A DNA stretch of 64,000 bases, from positions 1,193,671 to 1,257,670 of the forward strand of contig SIJG01000017.1 of assembly GCA_023374025.1 (NCBI GenBank), given 5' to 3'. The DNA is from Heterodera schachtii. Its lineage: Eukaryota > Nematoda > Chromadorea > Rhabditida > Heteroderidae. Shown one piece after another: positions 47,540 through 60,063 of this stretch (position 1 is the first letter of the stretch; each line of letters begins with the position of its first letter). The position numbers and the translations under genes are program-made. The notes beneath the pieces were generated by a model that saw only the letters and a program-made list of their open reading frames with translations, did no database searches and was not told where the DNA came from.

Positions 47540-47984
47540 TTGAAATGAACAATTTAATAGGTGTGTTTAAAATTTGCGGAATAATAATTATTAATTAACT
47601 TTTTTATCTGCGATTATTTAATGATTTTTAATGTTAAATAATATGAAAAACAGTCTTAAGAAATGCACTAATTAATATTAATTTGTGTAAAGTTCGAGAC
47701 AGGAAACCCCGAGAAATGCATAGTGTACAAAATATATATGGACAGAAGAAATGGAATTGTTCCTTCCACCCTTACCCCTTGGGCAATGTAATACCGTACC
47801 CTAACACTGTTTTACGGAGGCCCTTTTCTACTGTAAAATACAATTTTAAACCAAGTCAGAGATAAATTGTGTGAAATGTTCAAAACATTGAATGGAATGG
47901 AATGGAATGGGCTAATGTTGTAAAATGAATGTCTTATTGATGGTGAAGCATTTGGGTAAAGAAAAGGGAGAGAGAGAAAATGGG

Positions 47985-48410
47985 GAGAAAGAGAAAAAGA
48001 GAAGAAGAAAAAAAGAAAATAACGAATGAATGGGCATAAAATGGGACAAAGAAAGGGAGGGAAAGAGAGAGACAGTGGGAGAGAGAGAGAGAGATAATGG
48101 GAGAGAGAGAGAGAGATAATGGGAGAGAGAGAGAGAAAGAGAAAGGGCATGGCAGAGACTGGGAGGAGACAGCAGCAGCATTAGAGCAGATAAATAGTGA
48201 TAGCCCAGGGATGGGACGGGAAAGGGTGCGGGGGGGGGGAAGTGGGGACCGTGTGATGTGTAAATAGGGGAGGGAGAGAGAGGGGAAGAGAAGGGGAAAG
48301 GGAAGAGAAGGGGAAGAGAAGGGGAAAGGGAAGAGAAGGGGAAGAGAAGGGGAAAGGGAAGAGAAGGGGAAGAGAAGGGGAAGAGAAGGGGAAGAGAAGG
48401 GGATGGTTTG
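47985..48410. repeat. Two GA-rich minisatellites
   Basis: First block: GGGAGAGAGAGAGAGATAAT-type repeats near 48075-48140. Second block (48270-48405): GGGGAAGAGAAGGGGAAAGG units of about 11 and 28 bp. Both lie in gene-free DNA. Confidence 0.85.
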
Positions 48411-49430
48411 GATTGGGATGGATTTGGGGGTCCTTTCCCCGCAATGAAAAAGAAAATGCCCAAATTGGCGAAAGAAAGAACAAAACAAACTTCTCAATCC
48501 CTTTCCCTTTCTTAAATTAATTAATTGCCAAAATGTCAATTTGTAAAAATAAGAAACATTCAATTCATTCGTTCATTCATTAATAACCGAAGAATTTGCA
48601 ATGGTCGAAACAGAAGCAAATAAAATAACAAAAAAAAAAGGAATTAAAAAGCCATTTAAAAAGAAAAAAAAGGGCAAATTTTGTTGGAAATGGAGGACCA
48701 ACCCAAATGGACCGTAATCATTAACATGTATTCTGCATACTGTACATATGTGTTTTGACAGTTTGGCGACTTACCAAACCGACGCCATTGGCACTTTTTT
48801 CAATTTGTGCCATTCCCCCCGTTCGTGCAATGTCTTCTCTCCGTGTGGTGACTCTGATTTGCTAATTACTTAATGAGATTAATATTTCAATTTGACTCCC
48901 TTTGTGCCAATGTTTCCATCCGCCGTTTGTTTGTCCGTCCGCCGCGCCCTTTCATTTGCTATCACAAAAATTTACAAATTCTGTTTACCTTTTTGTTTTT
49001 TGCAATTATCATTTTCTGCGATATAATAAAAAAGGAAGCTTTGCTAAATTCTCCGAAATGGGCGATTCTTTTCCCGAATTTACGTGAATTAGTCCGTTAA
49101 TTGTCGTCATTTTCTGCGAATTTTGTTGAAAAAAAGGAAAAGGACGGAAAAATGCATTTGAATATTGAGAAATTTGCAAATAAAAAACATTCTTTTCTCC
49201 TCATCAATCGGACGAGTGCAATTGGCAAAAAAAGTGATGGCGACTGAAATATGAAAAACGGAATATCCACGGGGATAAAAGGGCACAATTTCGAAGTGCC
49301 ATTCGAATTTCTTTCATTCTTCAGTAGACGAAAAATTGAAATTTTTTAAATTAATTGGTTAAAGATCAAAAATAATCCAATTTTAACGAAATTTTGACGA
49401 CGTCAGAAGGGAGGGAAAATGGGGGGAATT

Positions 49431-49440
49431 CCATATAAAA
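49431..49440 (+). promoter_or_regulatory. Likely TATA box of the IL-17-like gene
   Basis: CCATATAAAAAG lies about 135 bp upstream of the ATG at 49573. It would place the transcription start near 49465 and give a 5' UTR of about 105 nt. Confidence 0.45.
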
Positions 49441-49572
49441 AGACACCTTTTGGAAGAGGAAAAAGTGAACCAAAGCAAAGGCAAAGAATAACCGAATGAA
49501 TAATCCTTCACACTGATTAAGCTCGGCTTCCCAAATCCCACCGTTCCATTCAGTCCGTCCTTCAATTACAAA

Positions 49573-50635
49573 ATGCCTTTCTGTGCCGAGTTCGCCCCTT
49601 TCCTTTGGCACTTTTTTTGCCGGGTGAGTTTTGCCCGTGTCAGTCTCTCCCCCCCCTAAAATTGTCATTCCAATTGAACTGCTTCAGTGCCCTCTTCACC
49701 AAATTGTCCTTTCTGCCCTTTTCGTCCTTTGCCACTTTTCTTTCGCTTCTTCTTCTTTCCACATTTCGCCTTCCAAAATGGCACCCCTTCCGGCAGAATT
49801 CTTCGGACCGATGGGTCGACGACCGTCCAAACATTCCTTTCGACGCCATCACCGAATGAAAGTGTCAAGAGATTATTGGTCGGCATTTGGTTTTTTGTTG
49901 CCTAAATCTTCCTTTTACCGTTAGGCTTTTTGGGGACAATTTAAAGCGACGCGAAATATGCGAAGGTCGACGACTCAGTCCGTTGGTACAAAATGCGCTG
50001 GTGGGGCTTTTGCTGGGCGAAGAGGCGGCTGAAATGCCAAATGATTCTGTCGATTTGTTGCGAATGACGGCACTTCCCCTACGAATGGCACAGAATGATC
50101 CGCTCAATGCTGCTGACCAACCAACGAATAATCAGTGCCACGGGGCGAACGAAAGCGAAATGAGCGGATATTTTGGCGAAATAATGCCGGTGTGAAATTG
50201 GCATTTTGTTGATCTGCCATTGGGAAAGCGATCGGAATTTCCTTTTCATTTCCCAGGGAATGCCAATTGAACTTCGCTCTCTGTGCCGTTTTGCGTCCGT
50301 GGAAAATGTCGACGAAAAAGTATTCCCTAGCGACACTTATTTTTGTAATAACATTTTAAATTGCTTCCATTTGGCAGAGGCTTCCCAAAAGGTTCACCGA
50401 GGTGAAATGCCTTTGTGACCGGCCGAATCGAAGCGTTGGAATCGACGAAATGCGATGCGAACCTCTGCAATTCGAAGTGCCAGTGCTGCTTTTTGACGAC
50501 AAATGCGAGCAGTTCAGGCCCACGCTGCAGCGAATTACCGTCGCATGTCTGACAGTTTGGACGACGGCGGCAACGACAAAAGTAAAAGCGCAAATGGGGC
50601 GAGCAGAAAGGACAGAATTTGTCACTGTTCGGTGA
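49573..50635 (+). CDS. Interleukin-17-like secreted cytokine (ILC-17.1-like)
   Basis: Exon 1 (MPFCAEFAPFLWHFFCR) joins at full-codon phase to CPLHQIVLSALFVLCHFSFA, together a signal-peptide-like or uncleaved hydrophobic start. A basic stretch (RRPSKHSFRRHHR) resembles a proprotein site. After a polar linker, exons join across short introns to give IELRSLCRFASVENVDEKRL, then PKRFTEVKCLCDRP, MRCEPLQFEVPVLLFDDKCE and TLQRITVACLTVW. This follows the IL-17 family order: an RS..P/W-like start, a Tyr/Arg-Pro segment, a C-x-C pair, a PVL strand and a final V..C.C-like strand. In C. elegans, ILC-17.1 acts on neurons through ILCR receptors. The match is by pattern only, and the last C-x-C is C-x-x-x rather than canonical. 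It converges with the GPCR gene 137 bp away. Confidence 0.55.
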
Positions 50636-50772
50636 AAGAATTGGGCGGAACAGAAGGAAAATCAGAAAAAGGAATTGACGGAATATTAGAAATTGTTTTT
50701 ATTGTTTGTATATCAATTGATTGTTTTTAATTTTATTATTTATTTGTAATTATTACAAATTGTTTGCTTTGA

Positions 50773-52338
50773 TCAGAAGCCTTGGTTTTGTGTGTTTGAA
50801 GTTGCCGACACTGAGAAGCGTTCCTCCGTCATTTGTCCACCTTTGCTGCTTCTCGTCCGAAATGCCCTCCGGCTAAATTGGAAATGAATGAATTATAGTG
50901 CTTTTTAATTTAAATAATAATTTGAGTTGTAATTAACCCAAATAATGCCGCGACGCCTTCGCGAAACTTTGCACTGAAAGTCGTGTAAAAAATCCAAGTT
51001 GTTGAGCTGAACGGGCGTAAAATGAGGCAAAATGGTTGAGAAGGGGGAGCAAAATGCCTGTTGAGGATGACGAGAAAGTTGGCCAAGTCATTGAGCAAAT
51101 AGGCCATTTGGGCGGTGCGCTCCGACTCGAAAAGGTCGCGTTTTACGCACTCGGCCAAATTGAGCAGAAAAGGCAACGAATTGCAAATGGCGAAAGTCAA
51201 AGTGACCAGCAACAACATGAAAGGGGACAGAGAAAGATGGCATCGAATTGGAAAAGCCCCAACCGAACATTGTGGTGGTGCTGTGTTCCCGTCGCTGCTG
51301 AAAGGGCACAAAATTTGGGGGGAAAAAGAGGGGAAAGAAAGGCACACTTTGGTGGTGAGTTGTTCCCGAACGGAACGGAGGCGGAGAATGCGAAGGCAAA
51401 CGATGGCATTCAAAGTGAAAATGGTGCCGAAGGGAAGCACAAAATGAGTGACCAGAAACAGCATGGAGTAGTACCAAAGCACGTACAACGGATGTTCAGC
51501 TGAGTCACGCAAATTGCGCTTGAAAACGAACTGACCGTCGGAAGTCCAACTGAATGAACAAATAAATGAATGCATGGGAAACAAAAACCGTAACCAAAAA
51601 CGGTAACCATAGCCCACCGTAACCACATACAGTACCCCCAAGAGAATTAATCCCAACACCCCTAATTGACCACCGACTTTAAGCTGTACTCCCAAAAGCG
51701 GACGACATTGTAAAGGACAGAAAACAAGGCAGTGAAAAGCAATGACCATTTGGCAGTGCGCGAAGTGCACAAAGAACGGACCTCAATTAAAAAGGGCAGG
51801 GGACTAATTGATTCGTAATTGGGCAGCAATTAGCACATGGAGAGGACGGCAAATGGCCAACCATCGCTCAGCGGTGATCAACACAATTGTGTAAATGCTC
51901 CACGTCTGAATGGCAAAGATTTGGCAAATGAATGGCAATGGCATCTTAAGCGGCACCTGAAACATCAGATTGACCGGGTAAAGGAATTTGACGATGACCG
52001 CCTGGACAGACTCGAAAGTGACGAATCCATCCCTAAATGCTCAATTAGCACTAATTAATTACTGCTAATTGGTCGACAAAACCACCGACCGATCCAAAGT
52101 TGGTAGAATGAACACGGGAATGGCGAAGAGGAGAAGGCCAATGTCAACGAAAGCGAGGGCACTCAGCAAAATGTTGATGGAAGTTTTGCGCTGAGACGGA
52201 GGGAAATGAACGGACCAAAGGGAGGGGGCGGGGCACTTAAACCCGGAGAAAAACGGAGGCCGACAGACAATTGCCAAAACAGCCAAAAACGACCATTGCC
52301 AGGGAGGAAGAGGCGAGCACATGCCGAAGAGTGTCCAT
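50773..52338 (-). CDS. Rhodopsin-family neuropeptide GPCR (FMRFamide-receptor-like)
   Basis: A seven-transmembrane receptor. TM1 is LAMVVFGCFGNCLSASVFLR (near 52290), joined by a short intron to RKTSINILLSALAFVDIGLL (TM2). TM3 ends with WSIYTIVLITAERWLAICRP, where ERW stands for DRY. TM4 is SLLFTALFSVLYNVVRFWEY; the VRFWEY ending is typical of FMRFamide-peptide-receptor-like (FRPR) proteins. TM5 is SMLFLVTHFVLPFGTIFTLN, TM6 MLLLVTLTFAICNSLPFLLN and TM7 NDLANFLVILNSSTTWIFYT. The tail (RRAFRTRSSKGGQMTEERFS) joins through a phase-2 intron and stops at 50773. The N terminus is uncertain. A frame with NSSNPSIALPPPP lies just upstream but is separated by a 12-C run in a different phase. Ligand unknown. 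Confidence 0.78.
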
Positions 52339-53024
52339 TTGGGGGGGGGGGGAGGGCAATTGACGGATTTGAAGAATTCAGCCAAATTAGTCGGACGAAA
52401 TGGACATCGTCGAAGGTTGGCAAATTGTCAATGCCAAGGCAAATTAAGCCGCAGCTGTTTTTTTATCCAAGCACATTCCCAAGTCCAACTTTTGAAGTGC
52501 CAAAGTTGGAAGAATTAAATTGCTGTTTGCGTGCACTTTCTTTTTGTTCGGGACGAATGGATGAAGATGTGCCATCCCTCTCGCCACTCCCATTATAATG
52601 CGTGCCAATCCCAATTCTCAAACCCCCGCCCAACGGAGACAAATGGCACCAAATGGGCGGGGGCTCTCCCCTAAACAAATCTAAAATTTGTAAACGGAAA
52701 GAGAGAGACCAAAGAGATGAAGCAAAAGGAACTTTGAAAAGCAAAACTGAACGAGGGAACCCGAGAAGTTTGGATTTACCAAATTATTATTATAAAGCCT
52801 AACCAAATTTATGACTAATTGAAAAAAACAGAAAAAACGTTGAAAGCGATTAGTTTATTTGCGAGCCAAAAGTACACAATATTGGTTACGGGTATGCAAG
52901 TCGAAAAAATCGGGTATGTTAATTGGCAACTGACTAATTTGCAATTTTTGAAACAAAAATAAAAACTAAGAGATAAAATGTAAGGTATGTTTTGTTGAAC
53001 TTCTTCACATTAAACTGTCATTTC

Positions 53025-56000
53025 TTAGTAGTACGTCTCTCTCTCCACCCATCCGCCGGGGAAACGACGGATTAAAAAGCGCCGAATTTCATCGTAAATG
53101 AAAATCAGAATGGAAAAAGGCAATGCGGGGAACCACCATGAAAACCTTGAGAAATATGATGAAAATGTGCCAAAAAAAAAAAAAAAATTCTTACCGCAGT
53201 CCGTACATACGGAGACCTTTGTCCAAACCCGGACAGTAGCAGAGGAAAACAGCCAACAAAGTCTCGAAGACCAAGCCGATGTTCAACACCCAATTGGACA
53301 TGCCTTGCTGGACAATGGAATTCCGACGAGTCTTCGAAATGATCAGATCGGCCCATTGGACAATCACTTGGAGTAGGGAAATAACAAACTCAAAGTAAGC
53401 AAACAAACGCTACCAATTGACACAAAATAGGCGGTTTGACAAGTGTGTTCGAGAATCTTTCGGTCCATGTAAGTCTATAATTTCTTTATTTTTGAAAATT
53501 ATCGGTAAAAGTTGGTTTGTGCTTAACCCACCCATTCTTGTCCGTAACTGTCCACGAGATTGTTAATCCCACGGGAATCCCATTGGGCACGCAATTGGTA
53601 AAGGTCCTTTGGAAGAAAACCGTTGTCAGCCATTATCCAAAAGTACTGAAATATTGGGGGTTATATAAACTAACTAAGTTTGATCATCACACCGTAAAGA
53701 AAGCAGCCGAGGCTTGAATCATCCCAATTTGTCCGTAGGCCAATGAAATAAGACGCTCATTGACTAATTTGTCTCGAACCGGATCACGTGGCAGGCGTTT
53801 CATGATGTCCGACTCGGCCTCTTCATAAGCCAAACTAATTGCTGGGACCTGAAAAATCGAAAAATCAAATCAGGGGTGAAAGGCTTATTTTGACCATGTC
53901 GGTGCCGAGATCGATGCAAAGAATGGTCACGGTACCGAGAGGAAGCGGAATCCCGAACAGAATGTACATCAGGAACGGTGAGATCTTTAAAATGGAACTT
54001 TTTAGGAAACCAAAAAAACACACACCTCCGGAATGTTAGAAGTTAACGTATAAGCAATGGATTTTTTCAAATTGTCGAAAATGAGACGGCCTTCCTCCAC
54101 GCCGGTCACAATGGACTGAATTTTCAAAGAATTAAAAAATAACAAACAATAATAATAAATCACAGCAAAGTTGTCGTCCAGAAGAATCATATCCGCCGCT
54201 TGCTTTGACACGTCCGACCCGGCAATTCCTACAAATTCCAACAAATTTATTTCATTATGTTCTCCGACTTTTTGCCCACCCATTGCCACTCCGATGTCCG
54301 CCTTTTTCAGTGCCGGCGAATCGTTCACTCCGTCGCCGGTGACTGCCACAATTTGTCCCTGACGCTGAAATCCCTCGACGATCATCAGTTTTTGCTGTGG
54401 CGAAGTCCTGGCGAACACAATTTCATCGTGGTTACTAATGACTTCGGCCAATTGGTCCTCATTCCTAAAAAACAAAAAAGGAAGAATTGTAATTATGGGT
54501 CAACAACATTTACATCTCGCGCAAATCACTCCCGTGGATTACAATCGCCTTGGCTTCTCTGAATTTCGAATCTCAAATCGTTTTCCGTTAACACAGACCT
54601 CGGGTCGACTTGGTCCACAGAAATTCCTTTCCGAACGGCGATGTCTTCGACAGTTTCCATGCCCTCCGAAATGATGCCCACCGATTTGGCAATTGCTTTG
54701 GCCGTGATCGGATGATCCCCGGTGACCATCACCACTTTGATGCCAGCACTACGGCACTTCGCAACGGCGTCCGGAACAGCAGCACGAGGCGGGTCAATCA
54801 TTGAAATCAAACCAACGAAACGGAACCCTTCGATCGGAAAGTTGGGGCCTTCAACATCGAATTCAAATCCCTAAAAAAACATAAAATGCAATGGGAGAAC
54901 CTTAAAACTCCAAAACCTTGGGAAATTTGTCGTGGTCCAAGCGAAAGTCGCAAAACCCGAGCACTCTTTCGCCCATTCCGCCCAACTCCAAATAGGCACG
55001 TTCGAAGTCTTCGCGCATTTGGTGGGTCATCTCCACATCCTTCAATCAAAATGTGTCAATCTGTTCCGTCGGTACCATTTCCCACCTGTCCTTTAAGCAG
55101 CATGTGACTGCAGCGTTGCAAAATGCGTTCGGGTGCGCCTTTCATCACAATCAAATAACCAGGATGGCCGTCGTCGGTTTCATGAATGGACAACTGAAAA
55201 GCAAATAAACAGAGTTATGCGATGTAATAAAAGAAAATACTTGGTATTTGTTGGTCGAATTGAATGGAATTTCGGCAATTTTTCGATGTCTAAAATTTGT
55301 ATTTTTACACAAAAATGCTACTAAATGATACTTTTGACGATACTCAACAACATTCCCAACGGTTATTTCTGTGAATTTCAGCAGAGCAATTTCCGAAGCT
55401 AAAAATGGAACGGAATATTGTCAATGATTAATGTAATCATAAGGCTAAAGTCCAACCATCGCCGGTGCATTCCCTTTTGAGAATTGGGACCGAATCCTAA
55501 ACAAACGATTCTAGAGGCTTCCGTTTAACGCCGATTCCGACCTGTCCAGGCTTGAACTCGGCCCTGTTGCACAAAGAGGCGACTCGCAAAAGTGCCGTCT
55601 CCGTCTCGCGAGCCTTGTGTCTGTCGCCCGTGAAATTCTCAGTGGTGTCGCAAGTTTCGATTTGCTGGTCGAACCAAGTGTGAGCGACGGTCATCTGGAG
55701 GAATTTGAATAAAAAATTCAATGGAACAGATGATGACTCGATTTTGGGTCAAAGTGCCCGTCTTGTCAGAGCAAATCGTCGAAGTTGACCCAAGTGTTTC
55801 CACTGCCTCCAAATTCTTCACCAAACAATTTTTCGAGGCCATACGTTTTGCCGTCAAAGTCAGACAAACTGTCACAGTGGCAATCAGACCTATTTGAAAA
55901 AATATTAAAGTGATTTGGTTTAATGAATTTAAAAAATACCTTCCGGAACATTGGCAACAATAATCCCAATGAGAAAAACAACAGCAGTGAGCCAATGATA

Positions 56001-57111
56001 TCCGAGGATAAAAGCAATGAAGAAAAAGGTAACGCCAAGAAAGACAGCAACGCCGGTGATCAAATGGATGAAATGCTCAATCTCACGTGCAATGGGCGTC
56101 ATCCCGGCATCCAAATCCGAAGCCAAATGTGCAATGCGTCCCATGACCTAAAACAATTTGGGGATTAGTTGTGTCGTGGTGCATGCTATGCTTTCCCAGG
56201 TACTTCCCCAGCCTTACCGTTCTGTCCCCAGTGTAAATGACCACCCCGGTCGCGGTTCCCTCAACAGCATTAGTCGAGAAAAACGCAATGTTTTTGGTCT
56301 CGAGTGGGTTCTCATTTGTACACTCGGCCGAACGCGATTGAGGCTCAGACTCTCCGGTCAGTGAAGAATTGCTTCAAGTGAAAAGCACCAAAACCATTAG
56401 CAATTAGACAAACATAACACTCACTCCACTTTGAAGCCGTGCCCCGACACAATTCGAATGTCCGCTGGCACGCGGTCGCCTCCCTTCACTTCCACGACGT
56501 CGCCTGCCACCAACATACTCGACGGAATTTGCGTCTTCTCCCCATCACGAATGACCAATGCGTAAGTGGGCACCAAATTTTTGAATGATTCCATAATCTT
56601 CGAACTTTTGCGCTCTTGAAAATATTGGAAGCAGCCAGTGATGATAACAACAGACATCAGCACAATGCCCAGGTAAAGCTGGAAATGTATTGGTTAAAAC
56701 TAAATTGGACATGAAATCACATTGTCCTTGCTTGGTCGCTCCATGGTAAAGCAATCGACAGAATACGCAACGTAACAGAGGATAGCACCAATCCAAAGCA
56801 GAAGAGCAAAGCCGCCAAACAAATTTTTGCAAAATTTGATCCATTCTGGGGTTGTTCGTGGGGGAGAAAGCGCATTGGGACCATCGCGGTCGTACACCTC
56901 CTTCGCCTTCGCTTTGGTCAATCCCTGGCATAAGCAACAGTAACCATTTGAATGAAATAGTAACAATTGAAAAGACTAGGTCATTTAAAGTTACCTTATC
57001 CTTGGAGCTTCCAAATCGTTGAAACAATTCCTCAAGTGGAATTTTATGCTCATCCATGGACACTTCCTGCTTGAGTTCGTTGATATCATTTTTAGGCTTT
57101 TGTTTAGGCAT
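53025..57111 (-). CDS. eat-6: Sodium/potassium-transporting ATPase alpha subunit
   Basis: The P-type ATPase that exports 3 Na+ and imports 2 K+ across the plasma membrane. The start at 57111 gives [21 protein letters not shown]1 region: [20 protein letters not shown] (near 56800). The actuator region includes [10 protein letters not shown] and, after an intron, [14 protein letters not shown]3/M4 and the phosphorylation site follow: VANVPEG, then [20 protein letters not shown] with the catalytic Asp (near 55760). The nucleotide/P domain includes [17 protein letters not shown] and [21 protein letters not shown] 40-bp intron joins VDPR to [12 protein letters not shown]. The C terminus is diagnostic: [12 protein letters not shown], stopping at 53025. 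About 15 short introns. A beta subunit is needed but not present in the window. It is divergent from cct-8. Confidence 0.93.
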
Positions 57112-57828
57112 ATTCACTTCCAACTTTGTAAAATTGAAAAAATGAAAACCTAAAATTAAAAGTCAATAATATTTATGTATGGCAAAAGGCAAATTGACAG
57201 GCAATGGGAAAATTTATCTCAAGGGCAAATTATATTTGTGAGAATGTGAGCAACAGCAAGGAAAGTAGGTAAATAGAAAATTGGGTCTTCCTCTTCACCC
57301 ACAACATCCAATCGCCCCTCCCCCGGGGGCCCGGCCCTCGCCATCACCCCGTAATCCTCTTTCCGTTTCTTAACACAACATTTCCCTTCCTTATGTACCT
57401 TCAATAAACAGAAAGGAAGGCATAGCATAGCCCAGTTAAAACATATTTTCCCTACAACCGCTGCTTTGCCTTTGCTCTTCGCTTCCTTTCTCCGTCCATT
57501 GCTCGTTCCTCCAATGCTTCTTCGTTTGAGCTTAAGTCACCTCGGCGGACTCTTTCTCAAGTCATCCGTCCGTCCATCCATCGTTCATCTCTTTTTCTTG
57601 TCTCTCTTTTTGCTTTAACTCTAACAAATAAGTTAAAGAAGAGCTACACAGACATATCGCCAGCAAAATAAATTTAAATAGGCTTTTCGTTTTTGCCCAT
57701 GTACGTTTCAAGTTGAAATTCTCCGCTTGCTTGTTTAAATTTCAAAGAAAGTTTTTTTCTGTTTCAATAAATCATAATTTTTACTTGTTCAGGATAAAAC
57801 TTTTTGCTTCGTACTGTTATTGAGGAAT

Positions 57829-60063
57829 ATGGCGCTTTCAATTCCAAAGTCAGGGTATTCCCGCTTTATGAAGGAGGGGGCCATGGTTTGTTATGTTGAT
57901 TTTCTAACAAACTATGTCGTGTTTATTCCTAGCACTTCAAAGGGTTGGAAGAAGCAGTGAAAAGAAATATTGAAGCTTGCATGCAACTTGCACTTCAGAC
58001 GCGTTCTGCTTATGGACCAAATGGTATTTAAATTCATTTAAAAGTTTTTAATTGACTCTCTAAGGGATGAACAAAATGGTGATCAATCGTTTGGAGAAAC
58101 TTTTCGTCACCAACGACGCCGTTTCGATTCTCAATGAACTCGAAGTGCAGCATCCGGCAGCCCGAATTTTGGTGATGGCTGCACAAATGCAGGAAAAGCA
58201 AATTGGCGACAACACTAACACTGTGGTCATTTTGGCTGCATCGTTTCTGGAGCACGCGCTGCAATTGCTTGACATGGTTTATTATTTTCTGCTGATTAAT
58301 TAAACAATTGTAAGTTGTATCGCTTTCAGGGAATCACCGCAGTTGAAATTGCATCGGGTTACGAATTCGCGCTTCAAAAAGTCGAGGAGCTCTTGCCGGG
58401 ATTGGTTGTTTCCACTGCTGAGGATTTATATGACATTGCCAAAGTTCGATCCTATCTCAAATCGTCGCTTATCTCAAAACAAACGGACCATTACGAGTTA
58501 ATTTCTGATCTTGTTGCGAAAGCTTGTGGTAAATTAATACTTATTTAATAAACTTAAAAGTATTACAATTTTTCTATCTCCATTTCTCGTTGTTTTAGTG
58601 CAAATAATGCCAAAAAACAATACCACTGCGTTCAATGTCGATAACATTCGAATCTGCAAAATTCTTGGCGCCGGAGTGGCCAGTTCGTACGTGACAAACG
58701 GAATGCTTTTTCGCCGTGGTGCTGAAGGCGAAGTTAAAGGCGCGTCAAATGCGCGTGTGGTCGTTTTCGCGTGTCCATTTGACCTTACGCAAACCGAAAC
58801 AAAGGTTCGCTTTTGGGCAAAAATGCAAAAAAAAAATATTTATTTTGCATTTAATTAAAAGCATCAGATTTTTTTAGGGGACTATTTTGATGAACACGGC
58901 GGATGATTTGTTGCAATTCAGCAGGACAGAGGAGTCCGAAGTGGAAGCCCAAGTGAAAAGTCTTTCGGATGTCGGCGTTAATGTTGTGGTCGCTGCCGGC
59001 AAATTTGGAGACCTTTACGTGCATTTTTTGAACAAATATGGAATTATGGCCGTAAGGTGTGACGATGGAAGTTTTTGGAAGCCATTCGATGATTTAAGAT
59101 TGACTTCGAAGTTCGATTTGCGAAGACTTTGCCGAACTTTGGGTGCCCAGGCGCAGGCGCGCATTTGTGCACCGTCAGAAGAAGCAATTGGCCATTGTGA
59201 CGAAGTGTTTCTTAAGGAAATTGGCGACACTCAGGTAGAAAGATGGGCAAACAGTTCGAGGAGACTAAAACGAAATTACAGGTTGTGATTTTCGACAAGA
59301 AAAGCGAAGTTGGAAAAGTTGCCACAATTGTTGTCCGTGGGTCTTCCCAGTCGTTGGTGGATGACATTGAGAGGGCAATCGACGACGCGGTGAACACTTA
59401 CAAAGCGCTGACTCGAGACAACAAAGTGAGCCAATTCCGCCTAATTAATCGAGAAGGGTTAAATGGATTTAAATATTCAATTTATTTTTATTTGATGGCT
59501 TCGAATGAAACATTGTCATTTGTTTGTTCAGCTGTTGCCTGGTGCTGGTGCAACTGAAGTGGAATTGAGCCACCAAATTGAAATTATTGGCGAGAAGGAA
59601 TCGGGCCTTCGACAATATGCGATCAAAAAATACGCTACTGCTTTGGACATTTTACCAAAACAATTGGCCGAAAATGCAGGGCTTAAGGTGAACATTTTTA
59701 AAAACTGACAAATCGATTAAAAGGAATTTCAGCCAAGTGAAACACTCACCGATTTACACGCAGCGCACCAAAAGGGGTCGAAATGGGAGGGAGTGGACGC
59801 GGTCAGTGGAAAGTTGTGCAACGCGATGGAAGCGGGCATTTTCGACCTTTACTCCGGGAAATCGTTGGCATTGAAATTGGCGACGAACGCGGCCATTTCT
59901 GTGCTGAAGATTGATCAGGTGACAAACATTTTCGGGAGCATCGCTTTGTCAATTAATGACCATTAATTCTATTTAGATAATCATGGCCAAACCGGTGGGC
60001 GGCATAAAGCCAAAGGCACCCAAAGGGCAGGACGAAGACGACGATGACACTGGGATGGCTTAA
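57829..60063 (+). CDS. cct-8: T-complex protein 1 subunit theta (CCT8)
   Basis: One of eight subunits of the cytosolic CCT/TRiC chaperonin, which folds actin, tubulin and other proteins with ATP. The start at 57829 gives MALSIPKSGYSRFMKEGAM. The equatorial domain has TRSAYGPNGMNKMVINRLEK and KLFVTNDAVSIL. The ATP-site loop reads QIGDNTNTVV where most subunits have GDGT; the catalytic Asp is kept. The intermediate and apical domains follow (VGVNVVVAAGKFGDLYVHFL, VATIVVRGSSQSLVDDIERA). LLPGAGATEVELSHQIEIIG marks the return to the equatorial domain. The C terminus (IIMAKPVGGIKPK...DDDDTGMA) stops at 60061. Seven to nine short introns. The shared 717-bp region with eat-6 probably holds both promoters. 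Confidence 0.93.

Larger units (their letters stand above)
46413..49430. other. Repeat-rich spacer between PRA1 and IL-17-like genes
   Basis: At 46500-46570 CTGATCAGAGGGAAAGG-like units repeat three times. 46850-47150 is AT-rich with (ATAATG)n. GA-rich arrays lie at 47985-48410. One acidic open frame at 47270-47539 (-) is listed separately as doubtful. Nothing else looks coding. Confidence 0.5.
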
